From NCBI RefSeq assembly GCF_001375535.1, contig NZ_LN831197.1:3482129-3546128 (forward strand): 64,000 nucleotides of DNA, in the 5' to 3' direction. Of the stretch, positions 1 through 9,000 are shown piece by piece. Both the position numbers and the translations under genes were made by a program. Every line of letters begins with the position of its first letter. The first letter of the stretch is position 1. The notes beneath the pieces are model-generated. The model was not told where the DNA came from. It did not search any database and was given only the letters and a program-made list of their open reading frames with translations. The stretch comes from Bacillus niameyensis. Its GTDB lineage: Bacteria; Bacillota; Bacilli; Bacillales; Bacillaceae_C.

Positions 1-2
1 TT

Positions 3-224
3 GCTTGTAGCTTCCCTGAAATAAAAAAGGTAGTTGAAGAGGAGCAAATTGGTATTTGTGTTGATTCACATGATTATAAGGCTATTGCAAATGCAGTAAA
101 CCTACTATTAAGGGATGAAAACTTAAGAAATAAATTTAGCGATAATTGCTTAATAGCTAAAGATAAATATAATTGGGAAAATGAAGAAAAGGCTCTGCTA
201 GAAGTGTATTATCAATTATCATAA
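3..224 (+). CDS. Glycosyltransferase, C-terminal part (gene cut by window edge)
   Basis: An open frame enters from the left edge and ends at the TAA at 222-224, giving about 73 residues. It reads like the C-terminal tail of a GT-B (family 4) glycosyltransferase: a segment ending IGICVDSHDYKAIANAV followed by helices with LLLRDENLRNKFSDN, the usual position of the helices that close the donor-binding half. The stop lies 21 bases before the next start, so it is probably the preceding gene of the same operon. The acceptor and donor cannot be inferred from this fragment. Confidence 0.7.
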   Translation, partial: ACSFPEIKKVVEEEQIGICVDSHDYKAIANAVNLLLRDENLRNKFSDNCLIAKDKYNWENEEKALLEVYYQLS

Positions 225-245
225 TATATATGGAGGCATTTTAAT

Positions 246-1526
246 ATGAAACTTTGTACAATGGGACTAGGATATATTGGATTACCTACTTCTATTATGT
301 TTGCTAAACACGGCGTTGAGGTTGTTGGAGTTGACGTTCGTGAAGATGTAATTGAATCATTGAATTCTGGGAAAATTCACATTGAAGAACCTGGTTTACA
401 AGAAGCTCTAACTGAAGTGATCGAAAATAATAAGTTTAAAGCATCTTTAATGCCAGAAAAAGCAGATGCTTTTATTATTTCTGTTCCATCACCTAATAAT
501 GATGATTTATATAAATCTTGTGATCTATCAATGGTTCTATCAGCTGTTAACAGTGTTATACCATTTGTAGAAAAAGGAAATGTAATTATTGTAGAATCAA
601 CAATTGCACCACGAAGTATGGACGATTATGTACAACCATTAGTTGAAAATGCAGGCTTTACAGTAGGTAAAGATATATTTTTAGTTCATTGTCCTGAAAG
701 AGTGCTTCCTGGACAGATTTTGCATGAACTTATTTATAACAATAGAATTGTTGGTGGAATTACCCCTGCTTGTACAGAAGCTGGCGCTAAAGTTTATGGA
801 ACGTTCGTTAAAGGTGAACTAATTAGAACAGATGCAAAAACAGCGGAAATGTCAAAGCTTATGGAGAATACCTTCCGTGATGTGAACATTGCACTTGCCA
901 ATGAACTAACGCAAGTGTGCAATGAGCTAGATATTAACGCACTAGATGTAATTGAAATGGCTAATAAACACCCAAGGGTAAATCTTCATTATCCTGGTCC
1001 AGGTGTTGGTGGTCATTGTTTAGCAGTAGATCCGTATTTTATCGTTGCAAAAGCACCAGAAACAGCAAAACTTATAAATCTATCACGGAATATAAATACA
1101 TCCATGCCAGAATATGTTGTCGAAAATATTAACACTCTTATGGAAAATGAGGGTGGTAAAGTAATTACATTGTTTGGTCTAACATACAAAGGTAATGTAG
1201 ATGATATCCGTGAAAGTCCAGCAATGGAAATTTATGATATTCTTCGAGCACAACAAAACTATAAAATTAGAACGTTTGACCCTCATGTTAAAGGTGCTAT
1301 TGTTATGGAAAATGTTGAGGATGCCGTTAAAAATTCGGATTTAATTGTGATTTTAACAGACCATAACGAATTTAAAGAACTTGATTTTACAAAACTTTCA
1401 GGAATGAAAAATAAACGTATATTAGATACGAAAAACATTGTTGGAAACACACCAAAAGACTTTGAATATATTAATTTTGGTAATATGTATGAATTCACTA
1501 AGAAAAAAGTTCTTTTAACAAACTAG
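246..1526 (+). CDS. wecC: UDP-N-acetyl-D-mannosamine dehydrogenase (UDP-ManNAcA synthesis)
   Basis: This is a nucleotide-sugar 6-dehydrogenase of 426 residues, full length for the family. The N-terminal Rossmann motif GLGYIGLPT is at residues 7-15, and the catalytic cysteine is in GGHCLAVDPYF (about C258), after PGPGVGG. The C-terminal UDP-binding domain contains LTYKGNVDDIRESPA. The sequence resembles WecC-type UDP-ManNAc dehydrogenases more than UDP-glucose dehydrogenases. The enzyme would oxidise UDP-ManNAc twice with NAD+ to UDP-ManNAcA in the cytoplasm. A TGGAGG site at 231-236 sits 9 bases before the ATG. The matching epimerase is at 15.4 kb, which supports the assignment. A terminator-like hairpin follows the gene. 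Confidence 0.88.
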   Translation: MKLCTMGLGYIGLPTSIMFAKHGVEVVGVDVREDVIESLNSGKIHIEEPGLQEALTEVIENNKFKASLMPEKADAFIISVPSPNNDDLYKSCDLSMVLSAVNSVIPFVEKGNVIIVESTIAPRSMDDYVQPLVENAGFTVGKDIFLVHCPERVLPGQILHELIYNNRIVGGITPACTEAGAKVYGTFVKGELIRTDAKTAEMSKLMENTFRDVNIALANELTQVCNELDINALDVIEMANKHPRVNLHYPGPGVGGHCLAVDPYFIVAKAPETAKLINLSRNINTSMPEYVVENINTLMENEGGKVITLFGLTYKGNVDDIRESPAMEIYDILRAQQNYKIRTFDPHVKGAIVMENVEDAVKNSDLIVILTDHNEFKELDFTKLSGMKNKRILDTKNIVGNTPKDFEYINFGNMYEFTKKKVLLTN

Positions 1527-1541
1527 TAGAAAAAATGATAT

Positions 1542-1586
1542 AAGTGTTGTTAGAAAGAATTTCTCTATCTAGCAGCACTTATTTTA
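1542..1586 (+). terminator. Terminator-like hairpin after wecC
   Basis: Arms at 1542-1554 and 1568-1580 pair over 13 bases with two G-U pairs and are followed by ATTTTA. The T tract is modest, so termination may be partial and some read-through into the methyltransferase gene is possible. Confidence 0.6.
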
Positions 1587-1617
1587 CTGAATAAAAACTA
1601 TTATAGGAGCAATAGTC

Positions 1618-3075
1618 GTGAAAAAACCATTAGATCGGGTTACAGAAGCCTATTATGGAGATATGGGCATAGAATTTGCTAATGAAGTAAGAAACAGGAT
1701 TCATTGGATTTGCGCACATGCAGAAGGAGAATCTATTTTAGACGTCGGATGTTCCCAAGGAATTGCGTCCATTATTTTAGGAAGAGAAGGAAAACATGTT
1801 TTAGGAATTGACCTTTTAGATGAGGCAATAGAATTTGCTAATCAGTCGCTTGATCGTGAAGATAAAAGCACGAAAAACAATGTGAAATTTGAAGTGGCAA
1901 ATTTTATGAACTATGATTTCGGGAATCAACAGTTCGACTCAATCATTATTGGAGAAGTATTGGCAAATATTACTGATCCGAAGAGATTTTTGAATAAAGC
2001 AAAGACTTTATTAGTTGAAGGCGGTTCAATTATTGTAACTGTCCCTTTTGGGGTTAATGATTATTTCGGTCACAAAAAGATATATTATTTAAGTGATTTA
2101 TTAGAACTACAGAAAGAATCACTTGTTATAGATGAACTGGAATTTATCGAGAAAAGTGTTGGTGTTGTATTTAAGAACAATGTTGAATCTGCACCATTAT
2201 TGTTAGATGAACATTTAACTGAAAAGTTAGAATTCATGTTTTATACGAAAGAGAGAAAGCTCATAACTGATATTCAAACTAAGCATAAAGTGATTGAAAA
2301 CTCGGAAGAAAATGTTCAATCATTAAAAAAGGAAATAAATAAAGATGATAGCGAGAATAACGAATATCGGAAAAATTATTCAGAGTTAGAAGACTTTAAA
2401 AATACTGTTTTGGCTAAAGAAGAGCAAATCATTCAACAGAATAAAAATTTAATTCAGGAAAATATGGAAATAAAGCAATTATTGAATGAGCGTCTTAATA
2501 AGATCCAATCTTTTTATACCTCTAAAGAAAATCAATCAAATTTTGAACCTCAAAATGAGCAAACAATAAAACCTGAACAAAATATGACTCAAAGTGAATT
2601 AGCCGATTTAATCAATGTAGGGAATATGGCTAAGATTAGTAAAAAGGAAAAGGTCCAGGTACAGTCCGAACTATTGCAAGCCTATGAAAAAGAGGAAAAA
2701 CTGTTAAATAAAATAATAGACTTGCAAAATGAGCTTGAAAGTTTAAAAAACAATACGAATAATACGCTAGAGGAAAACAAAACATTAAAAGCAAATTTAA
2801 ACAAATACCAAGGGGAAAAAGAGACACTAAAAGCTAAAAATGAAGAATTACTTAACCATATTAAACTTATTGAAAGTCAGATTATAGTTGACAAAAAGGA
2901 AAAGATTAATGTACAGGGTCATCTTTTTGAAGCCTATGAAAAAGAAGAAAGACTGCTTAAATCCTATCAAAAACTATTAAATAAGTATAATGCCTTGAGT
3001 AATTCGAAATTGGGCAAAGTGACGCTAGCTTATTGGAGAAAGAGAGCTGGGAAGAAAACAGTAAGGAAGGGGTAA
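1618..3075 (+). CDS. SAM-dependent methyltransferase with C-terminal coiled coil
   Basis: The protein has 485 residues and starts at GTG, with AGGAG at 1605-1609 eight bases upstream. Residues about 1-200 form a class I methyltransferase: SAM-binding motif I is ILDVGCSQG at residues 40-48, an acidic motif II is GIDLLDEAIEF, and a motif near IIIGEVLANITDP fits the post-I region. From about residue 220 to 465 the sequence is rich in E, K, Q and N with long heptad stretches, predicting an extended coiled coil; the segment KKEKVQVQSELLQAYEKEE recurs as a related copy. The tail is basic. Methyltransferases with coiled coils can cap the growing end of surface polymers and set chain length; that role here is inference from the neighbours. 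The stop is 6 bases before the next start. Confidence 0.8.
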   Translation: MKKPLDRVTEAYYGDMGIEFANEVRNRIHWICAHAEGESILDVGCSQGIASIILGREGKHVLGIDLLDEAIEFANQSLDREDKSTKNNVKFEVANFMNYDFGNQQFDSIIIGEVLANITDPKRFLNKAKTLLVEGGSIIVTVPFGVNDYFGHKKIYYLSDLLELQKESLVIDELEFIEKSVGVVFKNNVESAPLLLDEHLTEKLEFMFYTKERKLITDIQTKHKVIENSEENVQSLKKEINKDDSENNEYRKNYSELEDFKNTVLAKEEQIIQQNKNLIQENMEIKQLLNERLNKIQSFYTSKENQSNFEPQNEQTIKPEQNMTQSELADLINVGNMAKISKKEKVQVQSELLQAYEKEEKLLNKIIDLQNELESLKNNTNNTLEENKTLKANLNKYQGEKETLKAKNEELLNHIKLIESQIIVDKKEKINVQGHLFEAYEKEERLLKSYQKLLNKYNALSNSKLGKVTLAYWRKRAGKKTVRKG

Positions 3076-3081
3076 GGTAGA

Positions 3082-5814
3082 TTGGATATTCAGTCTATAC
3101 AGAGAAGATTAGAAACTATAAATAAGTTGAAGGAAAAAGTATTAATCGATATTGATGCCGAAAAAAAGGCAATATCGGACTTACATTCATTCTTAAAGAC
3201 TAAAAAAAAAGCCCAGCTAAATAACACTAATACAAAACCTAATTTACAATCTAAAAAGGTTGAAAAAAAGCAGCCAGATCCTGAAGAGCTTGAGAAGAAG
3301 ATAGCATATCTTAAAGTAAGAGATAAATTAAGTGATGTTAATTTTTTTGAAACTGTTAAACCTTTATTGGACCAGCTTCCTGATAGTAATGGGAGCCGAT
3401 ATTACGATAAAATCAAGACTAATATTGGCATTATAGCTGACGAATTTTTATTTAATTCTTTTAAGGGAACAGCAAATTTCTTCTATATTGAAAGAGATAA
3501 TTTCAAAAAGCATAAGGGGAAATTAGATGTCTTATTAATTGCAACAGCTTGGAAAGGACTGAACTTTGAGTGGAAAGGTTTAGGTAATCCAAAGATAAAA
3601 CGACATCGTCAAGATTTGTATAAAATTATCGACTTTTACAGATCCCAAGGAACAAAAATAGTCTTTTATTCAAAAGAGGATCCTGTAAACTATGAAGTAT
3701 TTATTGATATCGCCAAACAGTGTGATTATATTTTTACTACCGCAGAAGAAAAAGTGGAGAGTTATAAAAAGGATTGTAAAAATGATAAGGTGTTTCTGTT
3801 AGAGTTTGGCGTAAATCCTTTATACCATAATCCAGTTGGAATCAAAAAATTTCCGAAACAAAAAGAAGTCCTATTTGCAGGGTCTTGGTATAACAAGTAT
3901 CCACATCGGCAAAAGGATACTAGAATGATTTTTGATGGAATTATTGATGCAAATAAAAGTTTGAAGATCATAGATAGAAATTATGACTTTAAATTAGCTC
4001 AATACTTTTTCCCAGAGGAGTATTTAAAATATGTTTCACCAGCTGTACAGCATGAATATTTACAAAAAATGCATAAGATTTATAATTGGGCTATCAATCT
4101 GAACAGTATTCAAGAAAGTAATACGATGTTCGCGAATCGAATCTATGAATTGCAAGCATTAGGTAATATTTTACTCTCAAACTATAGTGTTGGAGTAAAT
4201 AATAAATTTCCAAATGTTTATTTAATTCACGATAAAAATGAAATACGAGAGATCTTTGAGAGTATGACTGAGGAAGAGATCTTTGAACATCAGGTTTATG
4301 GAATTAGACGAGTAATGACTAGTGAAACCACATTTCAAAGAGTCAATAGTCTTCTTGAAAAGGTAGGAATTGATAGTTCAATAACAAGTAGGAAAGTTGC
4401 TGTTTTAGTAAAAGAAAAGACAGAACAAATTAACAGGATGTTTGAGAGTCAAACCTATTCAGACAAGAAGCTATTTACTGAAGATGAATTTACAGAAAAA
4501 CTAAAATCAAACTATGACTTTATAACTTTCTTCGCCCCTTCTAAATATTATGGAGAGTTTTATTTGGAGGATATGGTTAATGGATTTAAGTACACTAATT
4601 CAGACTATGTTACGAAAAGCTCCTATTATAATGGAAATAAGATTATACAAGGAACAGAGTTTGATTATGTAGATTTGATGGAGGACAAAAGTAGAACCCT
4701 ATTTTGGAGTAGTGCTTTTACACTAAATCAATTAAAAGACTTTAATGGAAAAACTAAATTGTTAAACGGATTTAGCATTGATCGGTTTAATTTCAATGAA
4801 GTTAGAAATGAAAAAGTTAAAGCTAAAAAGAATTATCAGCTGTCCGTTATAGTGCCGACTTATAACAATGGAGAACATTTATTAAACAAATGTTTTAATA
4901 GTTTAAAAAGAAGCTCTATGTTTGAGGATATGGAGATCATAATTGTTGATGACGGTTCTACTGATGAAAAGACTCCTAAAATAGTAAAATATTTAGAGGG
5001 TAAATTCAATAATGTTAGAACATACTTCTACAATGATGGCGGAAGTGGAAGTGCTTCGCGTCCGAGAAACAAGGGATTCGAATTAACGAGTTCACCATAT
5101 ATTACGTATTTAGATCCTGATAATGAAGCGATTAATGATGGTTATACTCAATTATATAAGCAGGTAGTTAAAGGAAAACATGATATGGCTATCGGAAATA
5201 TGCTTAGAATTGATACAAAACCATTAAATTTTGATTATTATAAGACAGCAATGCAATTCTATGGTGGCGACACAATTACAAAAAATGTAAAAGAGTATTT
5301 AGTGAACACTCAATTTAAGGCGATGAGTATTCAAGCGTTGATTGTAAAACGTGAAGTGATAGGTAATAACTCCTTGAAAATGGTGGAAGGTGCTGTTGGA
5401 CAAGATACGATCTTCTTCCAAGAATTATTGCTGAATTCAAGTAAAACAAAAGTCATCAATGTTCCAATTCATGTATATTATGCTGCAGTTAGTGGTTCAG
5501 CCGTAAATACTATTACTAAAAAATTCTTTGAGAAATATTTGAAGCTAGAGAAATACAGATACAAAATGCTTAAAGAAAATAATCTTTTAGATGAGTATAT
5601 TGAAAAAAGATTTGAGTATTATTTTGAGAATTGGTATTTGAAAAAGTTAAAGTTAGTTGTGAAAGAGGATGTAATTCCATCAGTACAGTTATTAGGAGAT
5701 ATACTAACCCTGTATGAAAATGACTATCACAAGGAAAACACTTCTGTTGACCAATTTTTGAAACTATTTAAACTGCAAAATATTAATCATATTATTAAAC
5801 AGTATATAGAGTAG
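3082..5814 (+). CDS. Two-domain glycosyltransferase (CgeB-like GT plus GT2)
   Basis: The protein has 910 residues and starts at TTG, just after the methyltransferase stop, so the two genes are coupled. Residues 1-110 are charged and coiled-coil-like with runs of lysine. Residues about 150-430 resemble CgeB-type glycosyltransferases: CDYIFTTAEEKVESYK, then VLFAGSWYNKYPHRQ, then NRIYELQALGNILLSNY. A GT2 domain starts near residue 587 with LSVIVPTYNNGEHLLNKC, DDGSTDE near 622 and a YLDPDNEAI box as the DXD-like site. Two catalytic domains in one chain suggest successive addition of two sugars at the membrane. The acceptor and sugars are unknown. A perfect 18-bp inverted repeat follows the gene. 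Confidence 0.82.
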   Translation: MDIQSIQRRLETINKLKEKVLIDIDAEKKAISDLHSFLKTKKKAQLNNTNTKPNLQSKKVEKKQPDPEELEKKIAYLKVRDKLSDVNFFETVKPLLDQLPDSNGSRYYDKIKTNIGIIADEFLFNSFKGTANFFYIERDNFKKHKGKLDVLLIATAWKGLNFEWKGLGNPKIKRHRQDLYKIIDFYRSQGTKIVFYSKEDPVNYEVFIDIAKQCDYIFTTAEEKVESYKKDCKNDKVFLLEFGVNPLYHNPVGIKKFPKQKEVLFAGSWYNKYPHRQKDTRMIFDGIIDANKSLKIIDRNYDFKLAQYFFPEEYLKYVSPAVQHEYLQKMHKIYNWAINLNSIQESNTMFANRIYELQALGNILLSNYSVGVNNKFPNVYLIHDKNEIREIFESMTEEEIFEHQVYGIRRVMTSETTFQRVNSLLEKVGIDSSITSRKVAVLVKEKTEQINRMFESQTYSDKKLFTEDEFTEKLKSNYDFITFFAPSKYYGEFYLEDMVNGFKYTNSDYVTKSSYYNGNKIIQGTEFDYVDLMEDKSRTLFWSSAFTLNQLKDFNGKTKLLNGFSIDRFNFNEVRNEKVKAKKNYQLSVIVPTYNNGEHLLNKCFNSLKRSSMFEDMEIIIVDDGSTDEKTPKIVKYLEGKFNNVRTYFYNDGGSGSASRPRNKGFELTSSPYITYLDPDNEAINDGYTQLYKQVVKGKHDMAIGNMLRIDTKPLNFDYYKTAMQFYGGDTITKNVKEYLVNTQFKAMSIQALIVKREVIGNNSLKMVEGAVGQDTIFFQELLLNSSKTKVINVPIHVYYAAVSGSAVNTITKKFFEKYLKLEKYRYKMLKENNLLDEYIEKRFEYYFENWYLKKLKLVVKEDVIPSVQLLGDILTLYENDYHKENTSVDQFLKLFKLQNINHIIKQYIE

Positions 5815-5835
5815 CTTTTAACTATTCAATTGAAA

Positions 5836-5878
5836 GTTCTCAAAGTAACATATGGTATTTATATGTTACTTTGAGAAC
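5836..5878. terminator. Perfect 18-bp inverted repeat downstream of the double glycosyltransferase
   Basis: Arms at 5836-5853 and 5861-5878 are exact reverse complements around a 7-base loop. No T tract follows, so intrinsic termination is uncertain; an RNA 3-prime stabiliser or a bidirectional element is also possible. The rest of the 268-base gap holds a TATAAT at 5986-5991 without a clear -35 box and an imperfect hairpin (6033-6060) just before the next ribosome site. Confidence 0.5.
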
Positions 5879-6082
5879 ACATTAAATTTAATATTACAAG
5901 GGAAATACAGAAAAGATATGAAAAGTTCCTTTTTTTAGAGGGGAGCAAACTTTTTTAAGTTAAATTTCCTCAATAAAATATGTATTATAATATGAAACAT
6001 AGTTTGAGAAATGAGATCATGTTATTATAGCTATAATCCTTATATAATATAAGGGATTATTACATGATTAGGGGAATGTATA

Positions 6083-9000
6083 ATGAATAAATATTTATCT
6101 TCTCTCTATCGAAGAGGATTCTTATTAACAGATATTAAAAAACCTCAATTTACCGATAGTCAAACTCAACAAGTTATTGGCAATTGGAAAATTGAAGTGA
6201 TTTCAAAATATAATTTGTTTTTTGATCCGAATATTTTATATAGCGTTAGTGAAAAAAATGGTATTAAGGTTATAATTTTGGGCCATGTTTTAAACCCATT
6301 TGATGGAACTATATCGATTAATAATATCGCAAACACTTTAGCCGTGAAAAAGGGTATTTCTGAAGGGGAGTTTTTAGACTATCTTGATCAGCTCTCTGGG
6401 AGATTTGTAATCTTTACAGATACTTCCGATTGTACCGAAATTTATCATGATGCATGTGCAACAAGAAGTGTTTATTATGATATAGAAAATGAACTTACAG
6501 CTATTTCTTCACATTCGATGCTTATTGCTGAATTGTTTGATTATAAAGAATCGAAGGCATCAGTAGAATTAATGAAACATCCAGATTTTAAGAAAATAAG
6601 GTATTTTCCAGGGGTGCAATCCCCATTTGAGGAAATTAGACCTTTAACACCTAATACAAAGTATATTATAGAAAAAAGAGATGTTCAAAGGATATTTCCA
6701 AGGAAACCGTTAATTATAGCCAGAGATGTGAATAAAGAGGTTAAAGAGATTATTTCCATAATGCAACAACAAGCTAAGTTGTTAGCTCTAGATAATAAAT
6801 TAAGTATTTCCTTAACTGCTGGCATTGATAGTAGAGTAACATATTCAATATTCAAAGATGTTAAAGGTGATATAGATTACTTTACGCATACTAACAAGTC
6901 AAATGCAGAAAGTTATAATGAAGATATTAACATAGCAAAAAAAATGGTATCTTTAAGTCACTCTCCATACAAGGTTTACGAATATGGATTGGATAATGAA
7001 CAAGTTGATATGAAAGATTTTTATTCTATATGGAAAAAAAACATTGGAATGAACCGAGGGTCTGTCTATTTATTTAAATTGTATGCAGATGAATTTCCAA
7101 AAGACCGTTTGCATATACGATCAAATTTGGCGGAAATTGGTAGGGTTTATTATAAAAGGAACAAAATGAAACTTAGTGCAAAAAGCTTAGCTAAGTATTA
7201 TACGAGAACTTCCTTAAGAAATGATAGTGAGATCATTAATGGATTCCAAGCATTTATAGATATAACTAATTTCAAAAGTGAATTTCTTTATAATTATGAT
7301 TTTACAGACATGTTTTATTGGGAACACAGAATGTGTTTATGGCATAGTCTAATCCTTCTGGAAAGCGACATGGCGTATGATACCCACATTATATACAATA
7401 ATCGGAACTTACTGTCTAAAATACTCTCTATTCCTTATGAGATTCGTAATTCCAGTGGATTATTTTTAAAGATAATTCAAGAAACATGGCCTGAATTATT
7501 AGCATTCCCAATTAATGGGGAAAGTCCATCATTAGATCGGCTAAATAGTAAAACTCCCGTATCTAATAAAGAGTTATTTAAAAGAACTCAGCCAGATAAG
7601 GCAACATTATCCATAGCAGAAATGATCATGAACAATGAGGTTTACCTGTTTAAAAACTGGAAGCCCTTTAAGTTTGCAGATGAATTGCAATGGGATGAAG
7701 ATCCTTACAATGATAGAACATGGAAGTTTTATCTACATGAGATTAGAATGGTAAGTTACTTGGTTAACGCTTATGAGTTAACTAATGAAAGGAAATACCT
7801 CGAGAAAGCAAAATGGTATATCGAAAGCTGGATGAGAAAGAACCCGTCTCCAGAGGAAAATGTTAGTGACTGGTCTTGGAGTGGCCATGGAACGGCGAAT
7901 AGATTATTAAATTTATTATATTTCTGGTGCTATTATAAAGATGTTGAAAATATAGATAATGACTTTGAAATGAATTTTAAAAGGCTTCTTCACACTCATG
8001 GACTCTTTCTAGCAAATGATAATAATTACGAAGATTATAATCATGGAATTTTTCAGGATCAGGCTCTAATGGAGCTCTCAGTTTTGTTTCCTGAGTTTAC
8101 CAAAAGTCGTGAATGGCTAAAAAAATCTGTTGATCGATTAACTATGAGAATGAATAAGGATTTCACAATTAATGGGGTTCATAAGGAACATAGTCCTGGA
8201 TATCATTTGTTAGTTATGAAGTTATTTATGTCAATAAAGAAATTTATGGATTTCTACGGGGTTCCCTATTCGGATCAGATTAAAAACAAGTTTAAACACA
8301 TGCAGGATTTCTTAGCGGTTCTAACAGATAAAGATGGAAGGCTTCCTTTATTAGGGGATACTGGTCTATCAAAGGTTTTGAGGAGTATTGATGAAAGTGA
8401 GATAATTAGCGAGTATTGGTTAAATAAGGTTACAAGAGGAAAGAAAGGAAGGAGCTTAAAGGATTCCTTTTTCCCCTATCCAGAGGCCGGGATATCCGTA
8501 TATAAAAAACAAGATATTGAATGGCTTTTCACCTCGGCATTTCATTCTACAGTCCATAAGCATGCTGATGATTTAGCGTTCTTATTAAGTGTAGATAAAA
8601 CTGATTATTTTGTAGATAGTGGTCGGTACAACTATAAAGAGAAAGATCCATATAGGAAATATTTTCGTAGCGTTTTTGCTCATAATACAATAGCTGTTGA
8701 TGGAAAGACATATACCCTCTCTAAAGGACAAGTAGGTAAATCCCAAATAATAGATTATGGTCATAGCAAGACATACACGTATGTGCGTGGCAGACATGAA
8801 CTGTATGAAGGGATTTCAATTGTTAGGTTACTTATACAGATTGATAACGGTCCTATTATAATTCATGATAAAATCTATTCGGATAAAAAACATAAATATT
8901 CACAAATATTTAATATAGGTGTCGATGTCGAAATAACTGAAAAAGATAAAAGCTCAATTTTATTAAAAAGTAAAATTGACGATTCATTTGTACATTTAAA

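Noticed and set aside
6033..6060. Riboswitch before the four-domain fusion gene
   Set aside because: There is only one short AT-rich imperfect hairpin; no known aptamer pattern could be recognised.
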